Of a stretch of DNA of 64,000 nt, positions 48,951 to 59,239 are shown piece by piece; positions within the stretch are counted from its first letter, which is position 1; each line of letters starts with the position of its first letter. A program made the translations under genes and the position numbers. The notes beneath the pieces were generated by a model, which worked only from the letters and a program-made list of their open reading frames with translations, did no database searches and had not been told where the DNA came from. This DNA comes from Agelaius tricolor (taxonomy: Eukaryota; Chordata; Aves; Passeriformes; Icteridae), in the NCBI GenBank assembly GCA_023055355.1, contig JALJCS010000002.1, forward strand, positions 83,353,001 through 83,417,000, in the 5' to 3' direction.

Positions 48951-50569
48951 TTTGGAACTATCTGTGGCACTTCCATTTGCACTTGATTGCCTGCTGGCAG
49001 ATTTCTTTCCATTTGGCATCCATCCTGCTGTACCACTTTGGGATGAACAATATAAGTTTATTACAGTTGGGACTGGGCAAGGGGGAAACCAATGACATTA
49101 AAGACAGCAGGCCTAATTCTATCATCTTTGATGAGGAAGGACTTTTTATTCCAACTGACTTATTTTTCCTAAAATAATTTAATATAATTTGAGGGGGCAG
49201 ACATTATAGTCCTATTCTAAAGAAAGAAAACTCCATTCAAGAAAATCCTAGCTTGTGCTGTACCTCAATGAGGTCCTCTGCCTGGAATTCAGTACAGAGG
49301 TTGTTTGCCTGAACACATGAATGTTGCATTACTTATCCAAAAAGATTTCGTTTAAACAAATACAAGATTTGAATTTAGAACAGACCACTCCTATGCTCAC
49401 TGGCACATGTAAGAGTCAAAATATTATTTGCTTTCAAGCTCTAAACTATTCTTGTTTGTTTGTGGTCATGTGTGGTTTATATTTTAAATCAAACAATAAT
49501 TACATTGTGCATTCTTTTCTGATTTAGGATATTATAGTCAAATCTTAATTTTAATCTGGTTCCTTTAGTGATTGTATCAGGAAAAATCATCCAAAAAAAG
49601 GCTGTCTAAATCTCCTTCTATTTAAATTTTTTACAAATGTTAACTTTTATCTATTTAACTGATATTTTTACTAGTGGCAACTCTTCTTTGATAAGCATGA
49701 CTTATCACCCCTTTCAAAGTTGTTTTGGAGGAGAGACTGTTCTGAGCTTCAAGATGGTTCCAAAAGGAGCATCACGAGACTGGCTACATGTGATGCTGAC
49801 TGTTGTTTCTACTCTTTAATTTTTCCTTTCCTTTATCAATAATCCTGGTAACAAGCATGGGAACCTGGAACTAGGGTGGACCTCTGAGTTGTCAAATCCC
49901 GTCCATACAAACACTGTGAGAGAAACATATTTTGTATCACAGATGAAGGTTGAAATTTGAAACAACACTTTTTACTGGCAGCTGTCCTGGTTCTGGCTTG
50001 TCCTGGTATAATTCAGCAATGATTTCATGGGGTCAGGTGGCATTGCTCCAGTATGACACCAGTTAAAGTGAGAAAAGCAAATTCTGAAAGGGATGTCTGT
50101 TTCCCTCTTCCTCCACAGGCTTGCATGTTTTAACCATCAATGTTGATGACAAAAGAGAGGAAAGTCCCTCTGTCACAATCAGTGAGCACTCCAAATTGAA
50201 ACAAACCTCTCAGAGCCAGATACCATGAGAGAAGACAGCCACGAGTCCAGCAGGACTCTTCCCTTCTTCCCTCTTGCTCCCACAGCCTGCCTCCATCTGA
50301 GCTGCTCCCTGGGCTCAGTCTCACTTGGTGGCTTTTGTGTTTATTTGAATCAGTTGTTTTTTCACTTTTCCAAAAACTCCCTAAAAAAGGGCTGTGGGGT
50401 GAGTCTGGTGAGCAGGAGGGGAGCTCTCCTGCTGCTCTCAGTACCCACTGGAGAGTACCCAAAGGTGATGTATAAGACATCTATGAGCACTTTCCATGTG
50501 TGTTCTCATCTTTGCTGGTTCCTATAATGCCTGTATATAAATAGTAGCTCTCCCTTTTTATATCCTTCT

Positions 50570-50666
50570 GCCTGATTCACTCCATGATGCAGTGTCAGTG
50601 ACGTTTGACTCACTGCCATGGCAATGTTTCACAAACATTGGATTGTGACATCTGAATGAATCAGGC
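50570..50666. other. 97-bp imperfect palindrome
   Basis: The outer arms GCCTGATTCA (50570-50579) and TGAATCAGGC (50657-50666) are exact reverse complements. The centre is the perfect palindrome TGCCATGGCA (50614-50623). The midpoint of the arms (50618) coincides with the midpoint of the centre (50618.5). Between them, GATG/CATC (50586/50649) and GTTTG/CAAAC (50603/50632) pair with shifts of 1-2 bases. Smaller perfect inverted repeats lie inside: CAGTGA/TCACTG (50596/50610) and CAATGTTT/AAACATTG (50622/50633). The centre resembles an RFX-type GTTGCCATGGCAAC site. It may be an ancient palindromic repeat, a MITE or a conserved element. Confidence 0.7.
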
Positions 50667-51520
50667 TGGAGGAGGAGGAAGGGCAAGCCCTGTGAGAGAG
50701 CTGCACCTGAGCCAGCCTTGGCCCCAGTCCACACATGAAAGAAATGAGCACAGGGATGTTATGACATTTATAAGGAGAAAGAAAAGAGCAAACCCATCAG
50801 GAATAATAAAATAGTGCTATGTGTGCAGGGCAAGGCTGCTAGGAAAAGATTTTCTATCAGGGATGTGAGTCAAAGACAGCACTGGGAGGTCTGCTAATAA
50901 ACACTGAGAGAACACTGAACATGATTTTACTTTCTGTTATGGAGAAAAAAATGAGATGGATGGTGCAGCAGAACTGAGACCCAGGTTAAGCATAAGTAAA
51001 AGTTTATTTCAAGACAGAAACAGAGGGAACCAGAAAAGTCAAAAAGAAAAGGAAATGTGAAATGCTGGCCTCCAGGCTGAAAGCATTTTTTTGGTGTTGT
51101 GTTGTGAACATGCTTCTTCTGTGAGTCTGATTACACCAAATTTTAAGCATCTAGTTGTAATGGGAAAATATGGAACTATGTCTAGACACAGTGTGTGTGT
51201 GGGGCCTCTGAGTGTGACCCACAAAACATGGTGCAGCCCATACAAAGACCTGCTGGTTACAGGAAGACAAAGGGCAAGGACAAGGATCCAATTCCTCCTT
51301 CTTGCTGGATTTGAAGCCCCCTGAATAGCTCATGCCTCTCCCTATCTGTACATCCTAGCCCACATTTTTTTGTTCAAAACTACTTATGGATAGATGAGGA
51401 GACCTCACTTTTAATAAAGGACAAAAAAATGTGTGGTGATAATGTGCTGACTTCAGTGGTTGGGACATTCAGCTGTGACAAGAGGGATCTTTCTTCAGTG
51501 ACAGCACACTGACTGCTGTT
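50667..51520. other. Unique DNA, no gene recognised
   Basis: Nothing identifiable beyond a short GT run near 51190. Confidence 0.6.
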
Positions 51521-52030
51521 CACAGAATCACAGGATCAGCCAGGTTGGAAAAGACCTGCGAGGTCATCGAGCCCAACCTATGACCCAACACCACCTTGTC
51601 AACCAGACCATGGTGCTGAGTGCCACATCCAGCCTTTCTTAAACACCTCCAGAGACAATGACTCCACCACTCCTGTGGGCAGCCCAATCCAACACCCCAT
51701 CATCCTTTCTGTGAAGAACTTCCTAATGCCCAACCTAAACCTCCCCTAGTGCAGCTCAAGACTCTGTCTTCTTGTCCTGTGACTGTTTCCTGGGAAAAGA
51801 GACCAATCCTCAACTGGCTGCAGCCTCTTTCAGGGAGTTGTAGAGAGTGATAAGGTCTCCCCTGAGTGTCCCTTTCTCCAGGCCAAACAACTCCAGTTCC
51901 CTCTGCCACTCCTCATATGGCTTTTGTTCCAGACCCTTCACCAGCCTTTTTGCCCTTCTCTGGACACACTCCAGATCTCAACATCCTTCCTGAGTGGAGG
52001 GGCCCAGAACTGGACACAGAACGCCAGGTG
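51521..52030 (-). mobile_element. CR1 LINE 3' end, about 510 bp
   Basis: The antisense CR1 3' region starts at the tail 'TCACAGAATCACAGGATCAG' and continues 'CAGGTTGGAAAAGACC' and 'GAGGTCATCGAGCCCAACC'. It then runs through 'CTTCCTAATGCCCAACCTAAAC', 'AGGTCTCCCCTGAGTGTCCC' and 'CTTCTCTGGACACACTCCAG' to 'CCCAGAACTGGACACAGAACG'. The fuller 3' region and clear blocks suggest a copy younger than those at 20207 and 20988. It contains no coding sequence. Confidence 0.93.
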
Positions 52031-55000
52031 CCCCACCTCCTGTCAAGGCTAAGCTGCAACTCTTGCTGGGAATATGGATCTTACCTTACAGCAAAAATGA
52101 GTCCTGCTCTTTTTCCCCTCTGATCATGAGATCAGAGTCCAGCTCTGCATGTGACAGCTCCATGTAAATAACACTTGGGCTTTGGTCAGAACCCAAGATC
52201 TGAACTTCTCTTTTATTTATGAATGTTTGAATTTTGCAAAAGGTCCCTGACTCATAAAAATATGAGTATACACTAACTTGTCTACCACCCCAATGGTATT
52301 CAATCAATTCATCATCTTTTATAAGGTATAGTTGGCCAAACCAGAAATCCATGCAAAAACAATCCCCAAAATAAAATCTGTTAGAGTAAACACAGAAGTC
52401 AGTCAGGAGACTGTCACAGACTAAAGAAAACTTCTTTCAGATCCTCAGGATTTTCAAAAAAGGAAGTCCTGTTTCATATATTCCATGTTCCATAATTTCA
52501 TCTGTTTCCATACAAAGAATAATTTTTAATGTAAATGAATAAAGAGTTTTTAAAAATACCATCTATGCATACATACTTACCTTATTAGTGTATGTTTAGT
52601 TGTACAAGAAACTGTTGAATTGCCAATACACTTGTCATCTGCTTTCTCTTTATAGATTTTAACTAGGACAAGTGCAGCAATAACAGAATGTGTTTCTTCT
52701 CCTCTGGAGCAGGTGTAGCATGGCCTGTAGGATCCCAGCAGTTCCCCCACTGCAGGGTAGGACACTTGAAATCACAGCCATCCTACTGTAGGGTGTGGGG
52801 AAGCATTTGGCATCATGTGTCATGCTCTAACAGCAATCACAAAACACTACCCAAGATACCTTCTCCCGCTGAACTATAAGAGGATTTCTTTCCTGGTCTT
52901 CCATTATGTTAGGCCTGCTGAGTGTCAGGCTAGTTTCCTAAAAATTTGGCAGCATTTCCTTCAAGACAGTGTTTTTTCAGTGCAGCCTATGGAAAGTGTT
53001 TCAGAAACTCACCACTTCAAGGGATAGCAGCTGCCTTTTGCTGATCAAAAGCTATGACTTGGTTTTTCTGAGCATCAGGAGTCACTACTACTTGTGCTGG
53101 GAATTCCTATCAATGTCTTATTATCTCCCATAGACACATATTAATTTTTTTCCCTTAATTTAAACAAAGCTAAGCATTGTGGCCACCATATGCTCTCCTT
53201 CCACATGAGATTAAAGAATTTTATCATCACTGGCACTGCATGAAGGTTCTGACACTTTTTTTTATTCAATTAGGATTGATACAGTCCATAGACATTTATA
53301 TACTTGCTTCCCTACAGGGACTGCTGAGATTAATTCATCATTAGTAGGGTCATCTGGGCCCAAAGTTGGGAAATGAGTAAATAGACAAATTGGAAACACA
53401 GTTCTCAACAAGAAGTGCTTCACATTATAGCATGTGTCACCATGGCAAATGACAACAGAAGTAAACACTTGCAGGAGTGGATGCAGGAAGAGCAAAAAAA
53501 ATGCTTTATCAGCCAGAGTTTACTGAGGGTGCCCTCAATCCCCACTTTGCTGTGGTGATCTAAGAATTCAAATTAAAATTCATACAAAGAGCTAGGATCT
53601 TTTATCACCACATTGGACATCACTCAAAAGTATTTTTTTTTATATGTGGGCCTGTCTTCAGGTATAAAATACAAGCCAGGTAGAGCATATAAGCCTTCTG
53701 CATTTGTCTGGTCATGCAGAAGAGTAATGTGAACCTTATCAATTAGAGCTATAAGCTCAGACTTAGTTTTAGCTCATAAAACTTTTCCTTGAAGAAAATA
53801 TTCTGCTTTCCTGAGATAAGTAGTCAGGACTCTGTATATGCAGCTACTTTTGAGATTGGGAGATTCAATTTTTGGATTCATCAGGAGAGACGGGGGGAAA
53901 AGGCAACTTTTGAACAGGCAATTATTGTAAAGACTGTTGCATAGGATAGTATGCAGCAATTTGGCTTGGAAGCATTTCACAAATGTTGAGAAAGCTTCGC
54001 TGTACTCTGTAGACTGGCTTTTGTGATTTTGATAAATTTGTTATGTGATACAGCTTGATTCCAGTGCTTTCAGAAGGCCAGTCATCCTTGGGGAAAATGT
54101 GGAGATCAGTTTTTCAACTCACCTCTGATTTTTGTAAGGGAGATGCAGACCCACCCAAGGTGCAGAGCACCTCGCTGTTTGTGATCACCCCCATGTCACC
54201 AGCTGAGCACCAGCGTAATCAACACATTCCTGCCAGGTTTGTCACCCCTCTGAGGACTGTCCTTCCCCCAGCTGGAGACTCGTGCCCTTCTTTGAGCACA
54301 TCTGGGTTACAACAACTGGATAATAACCAGGAAGATTCAGTCTCCAGATTATTTCTGGGTGCCAGCCAAAACTTCAAAAGATATAGGTATTTGGCCAGAT
54401 TCTCGCTTGCGTTCACATCCTTTTATTCCGTTGTTATTTCACTTTATACTGTCGGGTGATGCAAATGGGAATCAGGCCCTTGGCCATTATAAATCTACAG
54501 AATACATCAAAACATGGGGAATGGTAACCGGAGGCCTTGGCAATTAGTGTTGTGACTCTGTAATCTGTTTCTTTGTTCATACATCACAGCCTGTGATTCT
54601 TCAGATCCTGTCCAAACAACACCTCAGACAAACATTTCTCTCAACACAAGTTTGTATTTCTGATCTAAAATTTATAAGGATGCTGCTGAGTTTCAATGTG
54701 ACTCTTCTGCATATACTCTTTAATCTCAATTCTCTTCTTTATGCTTCTAAAATATCTAAACCTGGAGTATATCCACATAAGGGATTCCATTTATATGTCT
54801 TGTGCTTAACTCCCTATTGCTCTCCCTCAAAGCCCTGAATACACAGGTGTGACTGAACACCTGGCATGATTTAAAATTCTTGCTTTAATTACCCTAACCT
54901 TGTGGATATTCGATGTTGTATCTTTCCACTCATTTTTCAATATGATGTCTGTCTTTTTTATACTTTCAAAGACTCTAGAGTCCATGGAAGAGTACCAGAA

Positions 55001-55100
55001 ATCCTCTTACCTCTGTTGGAAAATGCTGTGCTTTTTCCAAATTGGAGAAAAATGTCTTTGGGACACAATGATACAGAATCCAAAGGGATTAAAATACACA
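52031..55100. other. Unique AT-rich DNA, no gene recognised
   Basis: No gene or repeat that I can support. The longest frame is + 54055-54459 (134 codons), with no known domain. Confidence 0.6.
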
Positions 55101-55139
55101 ATCACAGATTGGGTAAAGTTGGAAGGGATCACAGTGGGT
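55101..55139 (-). mobile_element. 3' tail of outer CR1 (copy B), cut off by an insertion
   Basis: 'ATCACAGATTGGGTAAAGTTGG' followed by 'AAGGGATCACAGTGGGT' matches the reverse complement of a CR1 3' terminus. It stops abruptly at the next CR1 tail (55140). The remainder of the same kind of element appears to resume near 56975, so this is read as the left part of one interrupted copy. Confidence 0.65.
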
Positions 55140-56850
55140 AATCATGGAATGGTTTGGGTTGGAAGGGATCTTAAAGACCACCTAGTTCAACCCCTAGGCC
55201 ACAGGCAAGAACACCTTCCACTAGATTAGGTTGCTCAGAGCCCCATCCAACCTGGCCTTGAGCACTTCCAGGGAAGGAACATCCAAAACCTCTCTGGGCA
55301 GCCTTTTCCTGTGCCTCACCACCCTCATAGTAAAGATTTTCTTCCTAATATCTAATTAAACTCACTCTTTTTCAGTTTAAACCCACCCCTCCTCGTCCAG
55401 TCACTACAAACCCTTGTCAAAAGCCTTTCCATCTTTCTTGCAAGCTGCCTTCAGGTGCTGGAAAGCCACAATTAGGTCATCCCAGTGCCTTATTTTTTCC
55501 AGATGGAACAATCCCAGTTCTCTCAACCTTTACTCATAGGAGAGGTGCTCCATCCCTCTGATCAACTTAGTGTCCTCCTCTGGATTCACTCCAACAAGAG
55601 CCATGTCCTTCTGTGCTGGGGACCCCAGAGCTGGACACAGGACTTCAGATGTGGTCCCATCAGAGTGAAGTAGAGGGGCAGAATCACCTCCCTCTACCTT
55701 CTGGCCACGGGGTTGGTCAGGCAGGACTTGTCCTTGGTGAAGCTGTTCTGGCTGTCCTGAATCACCTCCCTGTTCTCCATGTGCTCTAGCACAGGCTCTA
55801 GAAAGATCTGCTCCTTGATATTCCCAGGTACAGAGGTAAGACTGGCAGGTTGATAGCTCCCAGGCTCCTCCTTTCCACCATTTTTAAAGAGGTTACAATG
55901 TTTCCCCTTTTCCAGCCATATGGGACTTCACCTGACTGCCATGACTTTTTGGATATTATGGAGAGTGGCTTGGCAACTACATCAGCTAATTCCCTCAGGA
56001 CTCTGGCATGCATCTTGTTGGGTCCCATAGATTTAGGTACATTCAGGTTCCTCAGGTGGTGACAAAACTGATCTTTTCTTACAGTGGGAAGCACTTTTCC
56101 CCCCTAGTGTCCATCCTGTTGTCCATCCACTTGAGAGGAGTGGGAAGAGAGGGTTGCCAGGTTGAAGACCAAGGCAAAAAGGTTGTTGAGTACCTCAGCC
56201 TTCTCCTCATGGGTTGCTCTCAGTGTTCCAGCATTTTTTATCAGAGGGGATACACCTTCTTTGACCTTCCTTTTCTGGTTAACATGCCTGTATAAGGCCT
56301 TCTTCAGCATCCCTTGCCAAATTCAGTTCCAGCTTTGCCTTCACCTTCCTGACTCTATCCCTACACAATGGAATTTCATCCCTGTATGCTTCCCAGGTTA
56401 CCTGTCCATGTTGTTACTGCCTGTGCCTTTGCTTCTTTCCCTTTAGTCTGACCAGCAGTTTCCTATTCAGACATTCCATCTCTTGCCTTTCTTGCCTGAT
56501 TTCTTGTTCCAGGGGATTGCCAGCTCTTGTGATGGAAAGCTTTCTTAAAGATCTCCCAGCTCTGTTCCACTCCCTTGTCCCTGAGGGCAGTCTCCCAGGG
56601 GATCCCATTGACTATGTCCTTGAAGAGCTGGAAGTTTCCTTTCCTAAGGTTCAGTGGTTAACCTTACTCCTCACCTGCCCCACATCCCTCAGGATGCAAA
56701 CCCCACAAATGCATGAGCACTGCAGCCCTGTAGATGGAGCAAGAAGCATTTGTCAGTTGGCTCCCCTTGACCAGGTGGCCTGCAGCAGACACCAACCACT
56801 AGATTCCCTTGGCTGCTTTGGTTTCTTACCCACACGCTTTTGACTTTTGG
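55140..56850 (-). mobile_element. CR1 LINE (copy A), endonuclease/RT remnant and 3' end
   Basis: It starts with the CR1 tail 'AATCATGGAATGG', then 'TTTGGGTTGGAAGGGATC'. The 3' non-coding region follows to about 55708. Reading leftward on the minus strand, coding remnants follow in CR1 order: the endonuclease C-terminal region (56640-56850), the linker (56414-56608 and 56104-56310, with KKALYRHVNQKRKVKE), and the start of the reverse transcriptase (55798-56094, with [20 protein letters not shown]). The RT catalytic core is missing: the sequence jumps from the RT N-terminal part straight to the 3' region near 55703-55708. Frames are broken, so the copy is inactive. Confidence 0.93.
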
Positions 56851-56974
56851 CTGTTCTTCAGAGACAACTCTTCACGCTCAATCCACCTCTTGACGTAGGG
56901 GTTCCCTCCCCCCACTTCCTCTTCTCTTTTTCCTGAACAGCCTGCAGCCATTGGTAGCCACACTTCACTTATGG

Positions 56975-57560
56975 TCCCAACTCTTGAAAATCTCCAGTGA
57001 GAGAGAGACTGTGACCTCTCTGGGCAATCTGTTCCAGTGTGTGGTGACTTGCACAATGGAGAATTCTTCCACATGTTCAGGTGGAACTTTCTGTGCATCA
57101 GTGTCTGCCTGTTCCTCTTGTCCTATTGCTCAACACCACCAAGCAGAGCCTGGCTCTGTCCTTTTCATACCCTCCCTTCAGATACTGACAGACATTGATA
57201 AGGTCCTCTTTTGGTTGTGTCTTCTCAAGCCTGAACAGGCCCACCTCCCTCAGCCTGCCCCTGTAAAAGAGATGCTCCTGCCCCTTAATAATCTCCATAG
57301 CCTCTGCTGGACCTGCTCCAGGAGTTCCATGTCTCTCTTGTGCTGAAGGGCCCACAAACGGATGCTGCACTCCAGATGTGGCCTCACCAGGGCAGAGTAG
57401 AGGGGCAGCCTTGATCTGCTGGCAATGTTTTTCCTGATGCACCCCGGACACTGTTGGCTTTCTTGGCCTTCTTGAGCACAATGCTAGCTCATGGACATCT
57501 TACTGTCCACCAGGACCCAGGGTCCTTTTCCACAAAGCTGCATTCCAGCACAGTTTAAAT
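56975..57560 (-). mobile_element. CR1 LINE (copy B), body of the 3' region
   Basis: Antisense CR1 3'-region blocks lie in order: 'CTCTGGGCAATCTGTTCCAG' (57018), 'CATGTTCAGGTGGAACTTTC' (57072), 'CCTCCCTTCAGATACTGAC' (57170), 'CTGCACTCCAGATGTGGCC' (57364) and 'GTCCACCAGGACCCAGGGTCC' (57505). This subfamily differs from copy A. Its own tail is missing here but fits the 39-base piece at 55101-55139. It is non-coding and inactive. Confidence 0.92.
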
Positions 57561-58954
57561 GACAGCAGTCTTGGCCTGTTGACCCTACACCAGGAAAACA
57601 GCTGACATGTCTAAGCATTGTATTCCAGGGTAGTATCACCTTGACTTTGTGTTTGTTCATATCCTACATACTATTAAGTTCTGCTAAGAATTAAAAGCCA
57701 TATTCTTTCTCATCTTTAACACCTTTCTAAGGTCAGCAAAGGAGATTACTCCTTCTTTTTTTTCTAGTGATATTTGTGCCTAAATACAGTTCAGAGCAGC
57801 TGGCAGGCTATTCCAGATGTTCTCATATTGTCCCTGACAAAACCGTGGGTGGTTTGCTGGTGCTTGCAAGGCTCTAACAGCTCACCTTGCCATGCTCTTT
57901 ACCACTGAAATAAACACAGGACAATCAAGGAAAAACAATGTAAGGATGAGCTAAGACAATTTTTTATTTACTGAAGTCTTTTCACAATGAGGAGTATAAT
58001 CATTGTCTTTCTCTACACCTTGGAAAGGGGAGGAGATCTTCAAAAGCAGGAAGATTTTGGTTCTTCAGATTTGAGACCACAGGTACCCTGGGAAGCAGCC
58101 ATCTGCAGGTTCCTCTGTAATGTGTCCCAGTGCTGCAGTGTTTGGGTCACCTGGATGTACTGTTTTTTCTCTTCGTTCTGTAACTGGCACTTTTGGAATC
58201 ACAAACTGTGGATTCATCCCTACCCAAATGGGAGGACTGCACAGTGCTGATCATGACCAGGACACTGTGCCTTCTGATGCTGAAACCCCCATATTCCCAT
58301 ACAGACACTGTTCTGACCAGCTGAGAGCAGTTTCACTTCATGCCCATTTCTCCTGTGAATATAATGCTGCTCTTAGGCAGGTCAAAGCACAATCCAGATG
58401 ATATGGGACAAGATACATCCTTCTGGACCTCTCTAACACACTTTTCCCAGCGTGCAGATCTCCCTGTAGGAGTTTAGGTCTTGGAAGGCTTTGTAACTGG
58501 TTCTGGAGGATACCTCTGATTGCCAACTAACCTGCTGCAGCTCCTGGAGGCAGCCTGGTGTGCCCCCAGGATGCAGGAACATGGCACAGATAGGGGAGAG
58601 CAGTGACAGGAATTCACATTCACAGCATTCCCAGAACATGCGAATGGAGCCCTTGTTGGGGTTTGGGTAGGAGCTCCAAACCCCAGGTTAGCAGACTTCA
58701 ACAGCATTAAGATCCTGAACCAAACCCCATGGGAATATGTGGTAATCTTTGCTGTATTTTAAGGTTTTTAAAGCGTTTGGTTCACTTCTCTGTGTCAACA
58801 CTTATCCAGGAGCAACCTTCCTATCTCCTCACAGAAGAAAGGATTTCTTTTTTCCAGGTCCTCTTTGTTGCCAGATGAAAACAAACTGGATTCATGTCTC
58901 TCACTAAGAGCCACAGAGAAGCCAAATCATTTGAAGGGGAAAATAACTTGCACC

Positions 58955-58974
58955 AAAAAAAAAAAAAAAAAAAA
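58955..58974 (+). repeat. 20-A homopolymer
   Basis: Twenty consecutive A, directly followed by GTTTTTAATTAAAAATAGG. It could be the poly(A) tail of a retroposed copy, but I find no recognisable body or polyadenylation signal just upstream. Confidence 0.9.
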
Positions 58975-59184
58975 GTTTTTAATTAAAAATAGGTTTTGAA
59001 GTATTGCATAAAGAATTATTAATTGTTGCCCCAGCCATTATGTGATATTATATCTGTATGGAGGTTATTTGCTGTCATTTCAAGTCTATGGTAGGTTATT
59101 TTCTCTGAGCTCTTTTCTTTTTGTTCTCCCTCTTCTTTTAGAAGAAGTAAATTAAACTACCTTAAAAAGAGGAATTTTTCTATT

Positions 59185-59239
59185 TCCTGTTAATTTTCTT
59201 CTTCCCTTTTTCTCTCCCTTTTTTTTTTTTCCTTTTAGG
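59185..59239 (+). other. Strong splice-acceptor-like tract
   Basis: A long pyrimidine tract (mostly T and C from about 59185, with 12 T at 59219-59230) ends in CCTTTTAG, followed by GACAGAG. This fits a vertebrate 3' splice site well. The frame QRIIMITFDPVHPPTCS stays open downstream for about 96 bases, then stops (TAG). No matching exon is recognisable. Pyrimidine tracts of this kind also occur by chance in AT-rich DNA. Confidence 0.25.

Larger units (their letters stand above)
42591..50569. other. Unique DNA, no gene recognised
   Basis: No supported gene or RNA. GC-richer patches lie at 43700-43960, 44450-44720 and 47950-48950. All are open in several frames on both strands without known domains. 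The rest is AT-rich. Confidence 0.55.

Noticed and set aside
55798..56608. Minus-strand frames that could be annotated as separate reverse-transcriptase genes
   Set aside because: They are pieces of a single decayed CR1 copy with broken frames and a missing RT core, so they are described as a mobile element and not as CDS.
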